Source of the DNA: Flavobacterium soyae
GTDB lineage: Bacteria > Bacteroidota > Bacteroidia > Flavobacteriales > Flavobacteriaceae
Assembly: GCF_021245985.1 (NCBI RefSeq)
Contig: NZ_JAJQXA010000007.1
Span: 1-64,000, forward strand
DNA length: 64,000 nucleotides
Direction: 5' to 3'
Within the stretch, counting starts at the first letter, position 1. Each line of letters begins with the position of its first letter. Below, one piece after another: positions 1 through 8,085 of this stretch. A program made the position numbers and the translations under genes. The notes under the pieces are model-generated. The model made no database searches, was not told where the DNA came from, and saw only the letters and a program-made list of their open reading frames with translations.

Positions 1-47
1 TGGAGAAATCCATCAACCGACAACCACAAACCAACAACTAAAAACCT

Positions 48-157
48 TAAGGTGGTTATTGCGGCGGGGCTCACCTCTTCCCATCCCGAACAGAGTAGTT
101 AAGCCCGCCTGCGCAGATGGTACTGCAGTATTGTGGGAGAGTATGTCGTCGCCTTTC
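48..157 (+). rRNA. rrf: 5S ribosomal RNA
   Basis: The segment carries the usual 5S core (GGCGGGGCTCACCTC, CCCATCCCGAACAG, AGTTAAGCCCGCC) and its two ends pair as the terminal helix (AAGGTGGT with the distal GTCGCCTT, including G-U pairs). The length of about 110 nt fits a Bacteroidota 5S. It is the distal gene of an rRNA operon whose 16S and 23S lie left of the window; bases 1-47 are the 23S-5S spacer. The ends are judged by eye and may be off by a few bases. Confidence 0.93.
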
Positions 158-164
158 TTTGAAG

Positions 165-197
165 AATCCTCATCATTCATTTGATGAGGATTTTTTG
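165..197 (+). terminator. Rho-independent terminator of the rRNA operon
   Basis: A stem AATCCTCATC / GATGAGGATT is followed directly by a T-run, about 8 nt after the 5S gene. The position and form are those of an intrinsic terminator ending the rRNA operon. Confidence 0.85.
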
Positions 198-310
198 TTT
201 TACAGATGTTTTGGATCCAGAACCAAAATATTTTCTGGAAATCTTTAGTATCTTAAATTCTCCTTGAATTCTCTAATCATAATATATGTATAACGTTCAT
301 GCAGAACGAT

Positions 311-330
311 CCTGCGGTTGAAACCGCAGG
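311..330. repeat. Short inverted repeat, possible terminator of the minus-strand gene
   Basis: Arms CCTGCGGTT and AACCGCAGG with a 2-nt centre form a perfect hairpin. It lies 34 bp beyond the stop codon of the minus-strand hydrolase gene, so it could end that transcript, although the T-run is weak. It could also be a dispersed palindromic repeat. Confidence 0.45.
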
Positions 331-364
331 CAATATTTTACAGGATGTTATGATTTGTTTTTTA

Positions 365-1378
365 CTATATTTTTTTATTGTCAATATCATTAATAAATTG
401 AATTACACCATTCATAAAGACTTTCTGATCATCCCACATTGCTAAATGACTGCCGTTTGGGCAATATAAATAACGTCCTTTTTTGACTAATTTACTTTGT
501 TCTTCCATTGCTTTTGGGTCCATTGTGTCATATTTTGCACCAATCATCAGAGTTGGAATTGTGATTTCATGTAAACGATTTTTAATATCCCATTTGGCTA
601 ATCTTCCGCTAATGCCAAATTCACTTGGTCCTTGCATCATAGTATAAATTTCTCCATTTAGATGTTTGCTGGCACGGTTTAATCCGTCTGGCCATTCTTG
701 TAATCGGCATAGATGTTCTTTGTAAAAATTTGGGAGTAATAATTCCATATATCTTGGATTGCTAAAATCTTTTTTAGCTTCTAAAGCTCTTATTTTTGCT
801 AAAATTTCGGGTTTCATTTGTTTTGCTAAAACTTCGTCAGCATATTTTCCGTACTCTGGAGCACTGGCCATCATGTTCGATACTAATAACCCTTTCATAT
901 TTTGCTGATATTTCAAGGCATACTCCATTGCAAGTATTCCTCCCCAGGAATTTCCCAGAACATAAAAATTTTCTTTGTCGGCATTAATTGCTTTACGTAC
1001 TTGTTCCACTTCGTCTACAAATCTGTCAATTGTCCATAAACTGCTGTCTTTTGGCTGGTCACTGTAATAAGACCCTAATTGATCGTATTCGTAAAATTCG
1101 AAACCTTCCCGTTGAAAAAATGTTTCAAAGCATTCCATGTATTCATGTGTCATTGCCGGACCTCCATGCAATAGCAGAATTTTTATTTTTGGGTTATTGC
1201 CAAAGCGTTTTGTCCAAACTTTAAATTCTCCTGCAGGTGTTTTTATCGGTATCATTTTCACTCCTGCAGATTCAACATTACTTTGATCGTAAGTAAAATA
1301 ATTGGAAAGATTAGTGTTGTTTTCTTTTTTACAAGATGCAATAAGGAGAATAATTGTTAATGCTAGAATATAACGCAT
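365..1378 (-). CDS. Proline iminopeptidase-like alpha/beta hydrolase, lipoprotein
   Basis: The 337-residue protein starts with a lipoprotein signal (lipobox around LLIASC, Cys16) and is therefore probably anchored in the cell envelope. It has the proline-iminopeptidase hallmarks of the alpha/beta-hydrolase fold: HGGPAM at 71-76 (oxyanion region), DQLGSYYSD near 99-107, and the nucleophile elbow GNSWGG at 142-147 with Ser144. The probable Asp and His of the triad lie in GAKYDTMD and NGSHLAMW near the C-terminus. Family members remove N-terminal proline or hydrolyse related amides or esters, and the exact substrate cannot be read from sequence. It is transcribed alone, towards the rRNA operon, and has no evident link to the glycan genes. 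Confidence 0.85.
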   Translation of the reverse strand: MRYILALTIILLIASCKKENNTNLSNYFTYDQSNVESAGVKMIPIKTPAGEFKVWTKRFGNNPKIKILLLHGGPAMTHEYMECFETFFQREGFEFYEYDQLGSYYSDQPKDSSLWTIDRFVDEVEQVRKAINADKENFYVLGNSWGGILAMEYALKYQQNMKGLLVSNMMASAPEYGKYADEVLAKQMKPEILAKIRALEAKKDFSNPRYMELLLPNFYKEHLCRLQEWPDGLNRASKHLNGEIYTMMQGPSEFGISGRLAKWDIKNRLHEITIPTLMIGAKYDTMDPKAMEEQSKLVKKGRYLYCPNGSHLAMWDDQKVFMNGVIQFINDIDNKKI

Positions 1379-1516
1379 GCGCTTATAATTTAATGGTTTA
1401 GACTAAGTTACAAATTATAGTGTATATGTTTTAAAAACTTTAAAAATTTCTTAAATAGATTTGAAGCCAAATTTTCTTGCAGTAAATTAGTGAGACTATA
1501 CTTAAATAAACGAATT

Positions 1517-1966
1517 ATGAAAAATCAAATATTTTTGGCCATAGCATTGTTCACCATAACAATCTCGGCTAGTGCACAGAAGAAAATAGAAGTCACAGAA
1601 CTGCCAAAACCAGCACAGGAATTTTTAAAAAAACATTTTAGCCATACCACAGTTGTAAGTGCCAAAAAAGATGCAGAATATGGTGAAAAAGGTTTTGAAG
1701 TAAAATTAAAAGACGGAACAGAAGTAGAATTTTGGAAAGACGGATCTTATCGAGAAGTGGATGGTGGAGACAAACCAATTCCAACTGCTTTTATTCCGGA
1801 TAATATCAAAGCTTATGCTGCCAAAAATCATCCAAACGAAAAAATAACGCATATAGACTATGGACACAAAGATTTGGATGTTGATTTAACAAACAAAATC
1901 GATTTAGAGTTTACAAAAGACGGTAAAATTCTAAAAGATAAAAAGAATGGTATAAAAGAAAAATAA
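1517..1966 (+). CDS. PepSY-like exported protein
   Basis: The reading frame can be extended to 1490, but the ATG at 1517 begins a clean signal peptide (MKNQIFLAIALFTITISASA, then Q) and is preferred, giving 149 residues. The mature part has two similar blocks in which a helix of the PxPAQEFLKKHF type precedes a beta pattern (EVKLKDGTEVEFWKDG and DVDLTNKIDLEFTKDG). That is the arrangement of the PepSY-like family (putative beta-lactamase-inhibitor-like fold) common in Bacteroidota. It is probably periplasmic. The function is unknown, and neighbours give no clear pathway. Confidence 0.75.
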   Translation: MKNQIFLAIALFTITISASAQKKIEVTELPKPAQEFLKKHFSHTTVVSAKKDAEYGEKGFEVKLKDGTEVEFWKDGSYREVDGGDKPIPTAFIPDNIKAYAAKNHPNEKITHIDYGHKDLDVDLTNKIDLEFTKDGKILKDKKNGIKEK

Positions 1967-2047
1967 ATACTTTTATTTAACACCAGTTTTTACGAAAGAA
2001 CATCTTGAGAGAAAATAGTTTATATTTACATTTCTATTTTTTATTTC

Positions 2048-3076
2048 ATGGAAGAGAATAAACATGTAACAATTTATGATATTGCCGAGCGTTTAAATCT
2101 GGCAACATCAACTATTTCGCGCGCTTTAAAAGACCATCACACTATTAGTGATAAAACGATAAAGAAAGTGAAAAAAACTGCCGAAGAAATGGGTTTTGTT
2201 CCCAACACTTTAGCTGCGGGTTTACGCGGTAATAAAACCAGAACTATTGGTGTTTTAATTCCAACCGTTACACAGCCATTTTTATCGTCCTTAATCAGCG
2301 GAATTGAAATTACGGCTCAAAAATCGGATTATACCGTAATTATTATGCAGTCACATGACTCTTATGAAGAAGAAGTAAATATGGCTAAATCCTTATATAG
2401 CAATCGTGTAAGCGGTGTAATTTGTTCTTTGGCAATGGAAACCAGAGATACGGCACATTTTCATCAGTTTTCAAACAATAATATTCCGCTAGTATTTGTT
2501 GACAGGGTTCCTAAAGATTACAATACTTTTAGAGTTGTTATCGATAATTATACAGCAGGTTACAAAGCAACAAAACATCTTATTGAGCAAGGCTGCATTC
2601 GTATTGCACATTTAACTGCCGGTTCAGAATTAGGTAATCTGTACAATGAAAGGAAAAGAGGATATATAGAAGCTTTAAAAGATCATAATATTCCCGTAGA
2701 AGAAGAATTGATTATTAATTTGAATTCTGTAACCTACGAAGAAGGAGTAAAGGCCAGCAACGCTTTATTTGATCTAAAACCAATGCCGGACGGATTATTT
2801 GCTCCCGGAGATATTTTGGCCGTAAGTGCTGTGCAGACAGCTAAAAAAAGGGGTATTAAAGTCCCGGAAGAATTCAAAGTAATCGGTTTCAATAACGACC
2901 CCATTTCGCAAATTATAGATCCTAATTTGTCGACTATAACCCATCCTGCCGAAAAAATGGGAAAAGCAGCAGCAGAAATTATTATCAAAAATTTGAAATC
3001 ATCTAAAAACGATGATGCAAAAGAAATTACATTCTTAAATACAGAAGTGCTGGCAAGAGAATCTTCTCAGAAATAA
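2048..3076 (+). CDS. LacI-family transcriptional regulator
   Basis: The 342-residue protein has the LacI helix-turn-helix at about 6-30 (VTIYDIAERLNLATSTISRA), a hinge helix region with the P-N-x-x-A-x-x-L pattern (PNTLAAGLRG), and a full periplasmic-binding-protein-like sugar-sensing domain (IGVLIPTVTQPF... to the C-terminus). Length is typical of the family. It lies just left of the xylan genes. A CG-centred palindrome typical of LacI operators recurs at 4796, 13458, 13536, 16226, 21724 and 22045, all in spacers of the xylan locus. I infer that this protein, binding a xylan or glucuronate-derived sugar, controls that set; the sequence does not show whether it activates or represses. Confidence 0.93.
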   Translation: MEENKHVTIYDIAERLNLATSTISRALKDHHTISDKTIKKVKKTAEEMGFVPNTLAAGLRGNKTRTIGVLIPTVTQPFLSSLISGIEITAQKSDYTVIIMQSHDSYEEEVNMAKSLYSNRVSGVICSLAMETRDTAHFHQFSNNNIPLVFVDRVPKDYNTFRVVIDNYTAGYKATKHLIEQGCIRIAHLTAGSELGNLYNERKRGYIEALKDHNIPVEEELIINLNSVTYEEGVKASNALFDLKPMPDGLFAPGDILAVSAVQTAKKRGIKVPEEFKVIGFNNDPISQIIDPNLSTITHPAEKMGKAAAEIIIKNLKSSKNDDAKEITFLNTEVLARESSQK

Positions 3077-3159
3077 ATTTAACGCAATTCTAATTATGGC
3101 ATATCAATTCGTTTGTAATTTGGTAAGCTATTATATTCTTATTTTTTAGAATACAAATT

Positions 3160-3996
3160 ATGAAAACAATTACAATTCCTGATGAAATGAATTTAGAAAA
3201 AGCACAGTTGGTGCATGTTGTGGATTACAATAGTTCTAAAGATGTTTCTAAACAACAGATTATACTAAATCAGAATATCATTAGTTTTCTTATTGAAGGA
3301 ACGAAAGAAGTTATTTTCGATAATGCAGCATCATCTATAGATTCTTCTAAATTTATAATAATGAGATCCGGAAATTGTTTGATGACTGAAAAAAAGATTT
3401 CGGGAAATTCAAATTACAAAAGCATACTTTTATTTTTCTCTAATGATACAGTAAATAACTTCATTAGAAAAATGAAATTAGAGAGATATGAATCAATAGT
3501 GTCAAAATCTGTTTATGCTTTTGATTATGATGAGTTTATAAAACGTTTTGTAGACAGTTTAGTTGATATTTCCCAACTTTCGGTAACAGTTCAGGGAAAA
3601 TTGCTTGAAGTGAAGTTTGAAGAAATAATGCTTTATCTAACTGATAAATATGGAACTGATTTTCTTTATTCTCTTGCGACAAACGGCGACCATACTGCAC
3701 AAAAATTCATTCGTACTATAGAAAACAGCCATCTCAGCAAACTAACTGTAAAAGAATTAGCATTTTTGTGTAATATGAGTGTTTCAACTTTTAAAAGAGA
3801 ATTTGAAAAATATTATTCAGAATCTCCTATGAAATGGTTTCAGAATAAACGACTCGAGCATGCGCATTATTTACTGAGTCAGGAAAAAAGCCCTTCCGAA
3901 GTTTATTTTGAAGCCGGTTACGAAAACTTTTCAAGCTTTAGCCAGGCTTATAAGTTAAAATACGGTGTTACGCCCAGAGATCACAAAAAAGTCTGA
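3160..3996 (+). CDS. AraC-family transcriptional regulator
   Basis: The 278-residue protein has two helix-turn-helix motifs in its last ~100 residues (LTVKELAFLCNMSVSTFKRE and the second HTH ending in the ENFSSFSQAYKLKYGVTP signature), which is the AraC/XylS DNA-binding domain. The N-terminal ~160 residues resemble a cupin-like sensing domain but have no recognisable ligand motif. It follows the LacI gene with an 83-bp gap and precedes a PEBP gene by 88 bp. It may act on those neighbours; the target is unknown. Confidence 0.9.
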   Translation: MKTITIPDEMNLEKAQLVHVVDYNSSKDVSKQQIILNQNIISFLIEGTKEVIFDNAASSIDSSKFIIMRSGNCLMTEKKISGNSNYKSILLFFSNDTVNNFIRKMKLERYESIVSKSVYAFDYDEFIKRFVDSLVDISQLSVTVQGKLLEVKFEEIMLYLTDKYGTDFLYSLATNGDHTAQKFIRTIENSHLSKLTVKELAFLCNMSVSTFKREFEKYYSESPMKWFQNKRLEHAHYLLSQEKSPSEVYFEAGYENFSSFSQAYKLKYGVTPRDHKKV

Positions 3997-4084
3997 ACTT
4001 TTAGCAACAGTTTTTGATCCTTTCTCTAAAATTTCTTTGGCATCGCCGAACTTAAATTTGCTTAAAATTTTAAAAAGTAGTAAA

Positions 4085-4630
4085 ATGAAAAAGCTAAATT
4101 TAATTTTGGTGTTGTCACTAATTTTTACAACAACAATTTTTGCCCAAAAAACATTTACCTTAACCAGTAAGGATTTAGGTGGAGAAATCACTAAGATTCA
4201 GGAATTCAATGGATTTGGATGTTCGGGAGAAAATCAATCTCCAGAGTTGTCATGGAAAAATGCTCCAGAAGGAACAAAAAGTTTTGCCATCACGATGTAC
4301 GATCCGGATGCGCCAACAGGAAGCGGATTCTGGCATTGGATAGTTGTTGATATCCCGGAAAATGTAAATGAATTGGTTACTAATGCTGGAACAAAAAGCA
4401 ATTTAATTCCAAAAGGAGCTATTCAAAGCATTACAGATTACGGTATTAAAGGATTTGGAGGTCCTTGCCCGCCAGAAGGTCACGGATTTCATCAATATAT
4501 AATTACTGTTTATGCATTAAAAACCGATAAATTGGGAACTAACGAAAATACAAATCCGGCTGTAGTTGGTTTTAATCTTTGGAATCAAACCTTGGCAAAG
4601 GCGAGTATTGTTGCCTATTACAAACGATAA
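4085..4630 (+). CDS. PEBP / YbhB-YbcL (Raf kinase inhibitor-like) protein, exported
   Basis: The open frame runs from 3965, overlapping the end of the AraC gene, but the ATG at 4085 begins a signal peptide (MKKLNLILVLSLIFTTTIFA, then Q) and is the likely start. The 181-residue product has the phosphatidylethanolamine-binding-protein signatures DPDAPTGSGFWHW and GPCPPEGHGFHQY, which line the conserved anion pocket. Family members bind small phosphate-like ligands. The role in bacteria is poorly defined. It ends at a clear terminator (4685-4718). Confidence 0.88.
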   Translation: MKKLNLILVLSLIFTTTIFAQKTFTLTSKDLGGEITKIQEFNGFGCSGENQSPELSWKNAPEGTKSFAITMYDPDAPTGSGFWHWIVVDIPENVNELVTNAGTKSNLIPKGAIQSITDYGIKGFGGPCPPEGHGFHQYIITVYALKTDKLGTNENTNPAVVGFNLWNQTLAKASIVAYYKR

Positions 4631-4684
4631 AATCAAATTTATAATATCTAATTTCAGGATTTAGAGTCTGAATTCAACCCCGTT

Positions 4685-4718
4685 AAAGCAGGATAGTTTT
4701 TATAATTATCCTGCTTTT
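4685..4718 (+). terminator. Rho-independent terminator after the PEBP gene
   Basis: An AAGCAGGATA / TATCCTGCTT-type stem followed by TTTATTTGTT lies 55 bp after the PEBP stop codon. It separates that unit from the GH67 promoter region. Confidence 0.75.
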
Positions 4719-4795
4719 ATTTGTTATAGAAATATATTTTAAGAAAAAAAGAGTGCTAAAATTTTTTTCTTAAACAACAATCCTATATTTTTACG

Positions 4796-4805
4796 CAACC
4801 GATTG
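4796..4805. promoter_or_regulatory. LacI-type operator upstream of GH67
   Basis: CAACCGATTG lies about 120 bp before the GH67 start codon. It is an inverted repeat with a central CG, the usual form of a LacI-family operator, and the same decamer recurs at five more xylan-locus sites. Its TTG end (4803-4805) is 18 nt before TAATAATG (4824-4831), a weak match to the Bacteroidota -7 box, so it may overlap the -33 element. Regulator identity is inferred. Confidence 0.65.
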
Positions 4806-4925
4806 CAATTGTTGTTTTATTTATAATAATGTATTTTTTAGATTAAAATTTTATCAAATAATATTATTAATCTGTAAAATGCTGATGCTGTAAAATGAAA
4901 TTTTTAAGAATAAACTAATTAGTAA

Positions 4926-7079
4926 ATGACTTCAGTAAAATTTGTATTCCTGTTTCTTTCGATTTCTTTTTCGGCTTTAGCGCAAAAGGATTATAAATTA
5001 TGGCTTCAATATAACAGAATAACAAATTCAACAATTGCTTCAGAATATAAAAACAATATTCAGGGAATTGTTTCTTTGGGAAATTCCGAAACTTCAGGAA
5101 TTGCTGTAAAAGAATTAGAAAACGGAATTGCTGGTATGCTGGGAAATAAGTTGGAAATTAAAGCAGAAATAAAAAGAGAAAATAATCTGATTATTGGTTC
5201 TCAACTTTCTTTAAACCCTGATTTACAAAAAGCGCTGCAAGCAGATTTTGATAAAATAAGCAACGAAGGTTTTATCATTAAATCAATTAGTTTTAAAAAT
5301 AAAAAGCAGCTTGTCATTTCAGGAAAAAATGATGTGGCAGTTTTATACGGTGTTTTTAATTTTTTAAGATTGATGCAGACCAATAAATCAATCAAAAACT
5401 TAAGTATTGCCGATTCACCAAAAACAAATATCCGTATCTTAAATCATTGGGATAATCTGGATAGAACTGTCGAACGCGGTTACGCAGGTTTCTCTTTATG
5501 GAATTGGCAGAAATTGCCTGATTTTATCGATCAGCGCTATATTGATTACGCGAGAGCAAATGCATCAATTGGCATTAACGGAGCGGTTTTGACAAATGTA
5601 AATGCAAACGCATTAATCCTGACACCACAATATTTAGAAAAAGTAGAAGCTTTAACAAATGTTTTTAGACCTTACGGAATAAAAGTCTATTTAACGGCAA
5701 GATTTTCAGCACCAATCGAAATAGGAAATCTAAAAACTGCCGATCCAATAGATCCCGAAGTAATTAATTGGTGGAAAAATAAAGCTGCTGAAATTTACAA
5801 ACGAATTCCTGATTTTGGAGGTTTTTTAGTGAAAGCCAATTCAGAAGGTCAGCCCGGCCCTCAAAATTACGGAAGAGATCACGTTGACGGCGCAAATATG
5901 CTGGCAGATGCAGTTGCTCCGTTTGGAGGCGTAATTATGTGGAGAGCATTTGTATATTCAGAACACGATGCAAACGATAGGGCAAAACAAGCTTATGCTG
6001 AGTTTCAGCCGTATGATGGAAAATTTAAAGAAAATGTAATCGTTCAGGTAAAAAACGGAGCCATCGATTTTCAGCCCAGAGAACCGTTTCATCCGTTATT
6101 TGGAGCGATGCCTAAAACGCCCTTAATGATGGAATTTCAAATCACGCAGGAATATTTAGGATTTAGCACCCATTTGGTTTTTCTTCCAAAATTATTTCAG
6201 GAAGTTTTAGAATCAGATACTTATCAAAAAGGAAAAGGTTCGACCGTAGCCAAAGTTATTGACGGCACTTTATATCAAAACAAACTAACCGGAATTGCCG
6301 GAGTATCAAACATTGGGAACGATTTAAACTGGACGGGACATCCTTTTGCACAGGCCAATTGGTATGGTTTCGGAAGATTGGCCTGGAATCCCTATTTAGA
6401 TTCTGAAACAATTGCCGATGAATGGTTAAGATGTACATTTTCGAACGATGAAAATTTCATAAAACCAGTTAAAAATATGATGATAAATTCGCGTGAAGCG
6501 GTTGTCAATTATATGACACCGCTGGGTCTGCATCATATTATGGATACAGGACATCATTATGGACCTGGACCGTGGGTTTCTAATTTATCACGCCCTGAAT
6601 GGAACCCGGTTTATTATCATAAAGCAGATAAAAATGGAATTGGTTTTGACAGATCAAAGTTAGGAACCAATGCTACTTCGCAATATGCGCCCAAAATAGA
6701 GAAACTTTTTGATACTGCAGAAACCTGCCCAGAGAAAGATTTATTATGGTTTCATCACGTTTCATGGGATTATAAACTAAAAAACGGACAAACACTTTGG
6801 AATGGTTTAGCATTGAAATATCAAGAAGGTGTAAATCAAGTCAAAGAAATGCAGAATGTTTGGAATCAAGCAGAAAAATATGTGGACAGCGAACGTTTCA
6901 ACGAAGTTAAAATGTTACTAGAAATTCAGCAGAAAGAAGCAAAATGGTGGAGTGATGCCTGTTTATTGTATTTTCAGCAGTTTTCAGGAAAAGAACTTCC
7001 TGCAGGAGTAGAAAAACCAACACAAACTTTAGAGTATTTTAAATCATTAAAATTTCCATTTGCACCGGGAAATGGATAA
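4926..7079 (+). CDS. GH67 alpha-glucuronidase
   Basis: This 717-residue exported enzyme (signal peptide to about residue 20) is a full-length GH67. The family removes (4-O-methyl)glucuronic acid from the non-reducing-end xylose of xylo-oligosaccharides. The expected active-site residues are present in the right order and spacing: acid Glu307 in VKANSEGQPGPQ, Asp381 in VKNGAIDFQPREP and Glu409 in ITQEYLG. They correspond to Glu292, Asp365 and Glu393 of the Cellvibrio enzyme. It is probably periplasmic. It leads a group with an SDR, UxuA and GH115, so released glucuronate can be used at once. A LacI-type operator lies upstream. Confidence 0.96.
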   Translation: MTSVKFVFLFLSISFSALAQKDYKLWLQYNRITNSTIASEYKNNIQGIVSLGNSETSGIAVKELENGIAGMLGNKLEIKAEIKRENNLIIGSQLSLNPDLQKALQADFDKISNEGFIIKSISFKNKKQLVISGKNDVAVLYGVFNFLRLMQTNKSIKNLSIADSPKTNIRILNHWDNLDRTVERGYAGFSLWNWQKLPDFIDQRYIDYARANASIGINGAVLTNVNANALILTPQYLEKVEALTNVFRPYGIKVYLTARFSAPIEIGNLKTADPIDPEVINWWKNKAAEIYKRIPDFGGFLVKANSEGQPGPQNYGRDHVDGANMLADAVAPFGGVIMWRAFVYSEHDANDRAKQAYAEFQPYDGKFKENVIVQVKNGAIDFQPREPFHPLFGAMPKTPLMMEFQITQEYLGFSTHLVFLPKLFQEVLESDTYQKGKGSTVAKVIDGTLYQNKLTGIAGVSNIGNDLNWTGHPFAQANWYGFGRLAWNPYLDSETIADEWLRCTFSNDENFIKPVKNMMINSREAVVNYMTPLGLHHIMDTGHHYGPGPWVSNLSRPEWNPVYYHKADKNGIGFDRSKLGTNATSQYAPKIEKLFDTAETCPEKDLLWFHHVSWDYKLKNGQTLWNGLALKYQEGVNQVKEMQNVWNQAEKYVDSERFNEVKMLLEIQQKEAKWWSDACLLYFQQFSGKELPAGVEKPTQTLEYFKSLKFPFAPGNG

Positions 7080-7093
7080 TAAATTGAGTATAT

Positions 7094-7230
7094 GTAATGC
7101 GGATGACACGGATTTGCTATCGCGAAGACACGGAAAAAAACGGATTTTTTGAAGTAAAAAAATAAAAAAAATAAAAAAAATCCGTGTAAATCAGCGTTTT
7201 AGCGATAGCGAATCCGTGCCATCCGCGTAC
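7094..7230. repeat. Long imperfect inverted repeat between GH67 and the SDR gene
   Basis: The left arm (7094-7147) and right arm (about 7173-7230) are imperfect complements containing GCGGATGACACGGATT and AATCCGTGCCATCCGC, with GCTATCGCG / AGCGATAGCG inside. The A/T-rich middle is the loop. It fills the gap between two co-directional genes and ends 26 bp before the SDR start codon. It resembles the intergenic palindromic elements found elsewhere in the window. Confidence 0.8.
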
Positions 7231-7256
7231 CAAAACAAAAATATATTAAAAAAATT

Positions 7257-7994
7257 ATGAGTAAAAAAACAGCAATAGTAACCGGAGGAAATTCAGGTTT
7301 AGGATTTGCAACCGCAAAGAAATTATGTGACAACGGAATCAAAACCTACATCATAGGAAGAACAAAAGAAAAAACAGAAGAAGCCTGTAACCAAATTGGC
7401 GAAAATGCAATTCCGGTTTTATTTGACTTAAATGACATTGCCGGAATTCCCGCTATGATCGAAAGTATCACCAAAAATGGCTTAATTGATATTTTGGTCA
7501 ACAATGCAGGAATCAATCTCAAAAAAGAATTTTCAGATGTAACCGATGAAGATTTTCTATCGGTAATTCATACCAATCTTTTAAGTGTTTTTGCCGTGAG
7601 CCGGGAAGTGGTAAAAAACATGAAAGAAAATGGAGGAGGAAGCATTATCAACATCAGTTCTATGGCTTCGCAGTACGGAATCCCAAAAGTAATTGCGTAT
7701 TCGGCAAGTAAAGGTGCGATCGAATCTATGACGCGAGCAATGGCGGTAGAATTGGCTCCGTCTGGCATTCGTGTAAACTGTATTGCACCGGGATTTATTA
7801 AAACTAAAATGTCATCAACAGCTTTAGACAATGATCCTGAAAGAAAAAATAAAGTACTGGGAAGAACCCCAATGGGCTTTTTGGGAGAACCTTCGGACAT
7901 TGCAGATGCCGTTTATTATTTCGCTTTAAGCGAATCAAAATATACAACAGGAACCGTTTTGCCAGTTGATGGCGGAAACAGTATTGGGTTTTAA
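7257..7994 (+). CDS. SDR-family oxidoreductase, probable D-mannonate (fructuronate) oxidoreductase
   Basis: The 245-residue cytoplasmic protein is a classical short-chain dehydrogenase: TGGNSGLG cofactor motif at 9-16, NNAG at 82-85, and the Ser135/Tyr148/Lys152 active site (NISSMA, YSASK). The C-terminus ends in the usual VLPVDGGNSIGF. By sequence alone it could be a gluconate or other polyol dehydrogenase. Its place between a GH67 alpha-glucuronidase and UxuA makes fructuronate-to-mannonate reduction, the UxuB step, the best inference. UxuB proper belongs to another family, so no symbol is given. Confidence 0.85.
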   Translation: MSKKTAIVTGGNSGLGFATAKKLCDNGIKTYIIGRTKEKTEEACNQIGENAIPVLFDLNDIAGIPAMIESITKNGLIDILVNNAGINLKKEFSDVTDEDFLSVIHTNLLSVFAVSREVVKNMKENGGGSIINISSMASQYGIPKVIAYSASKGAIESMTRAMAVELAPSGIRVNCIAPGFIKTKMSSTALDNDPERKNKVLGRTPMGFLGEPSDIADAVYYFALSESKYTTGTVLPVDGGNSIGF

Positions 7995-8003
7995 TTGTGA
8001 AAA

Positions 8004-8070
8004 TGCCACAAAGTCGCTAAGTCACAAAGTTCTATTTTAAAAAACTTTGTGACTTAGCGACTTCGTGGCA
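8004..8070. repeat. Strong hairpin just upstream of uxuA
   Basis: Two 28-nt arms (8004-8031 and 8043-8070), complementary except for one position that remains a G-U pair in RNA, are separated by about 11 nt. The hairpin starts 10 bp after the SDR stop and ends 15 nt before the uxuA ATG at 8086. It could modulate translation or mRNA decay, or be a dispersed repeat. Confidence 0.85.
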
Positions 8071-8085
8071 CAAAAAATAGTCAGT

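Noticed and set aside
2734..2988. Minus-strand open frame within the LacI gene
   Set aside because: It is an antisense shadow with no recognisable domain, as are other short frames opposite strong genes such as 7568-7900, 29103-29447, 39925-40293 and 58912-59208.
3965..4084. Extended N-terminus of the PEBP protein overlapping the AraC gene
   Set aside because: A signal peptide starts at 4085, and the extra segment has no similarity to the family.
8065..8085. GTG at 8065 as the uxuA start
   Set aside because: It lies inside the right arm of the hairpin at 8004-8070, and the residues it adds are not part of the UxuA N-terminus. The ATG at 8086 or 8095 fits the family better.
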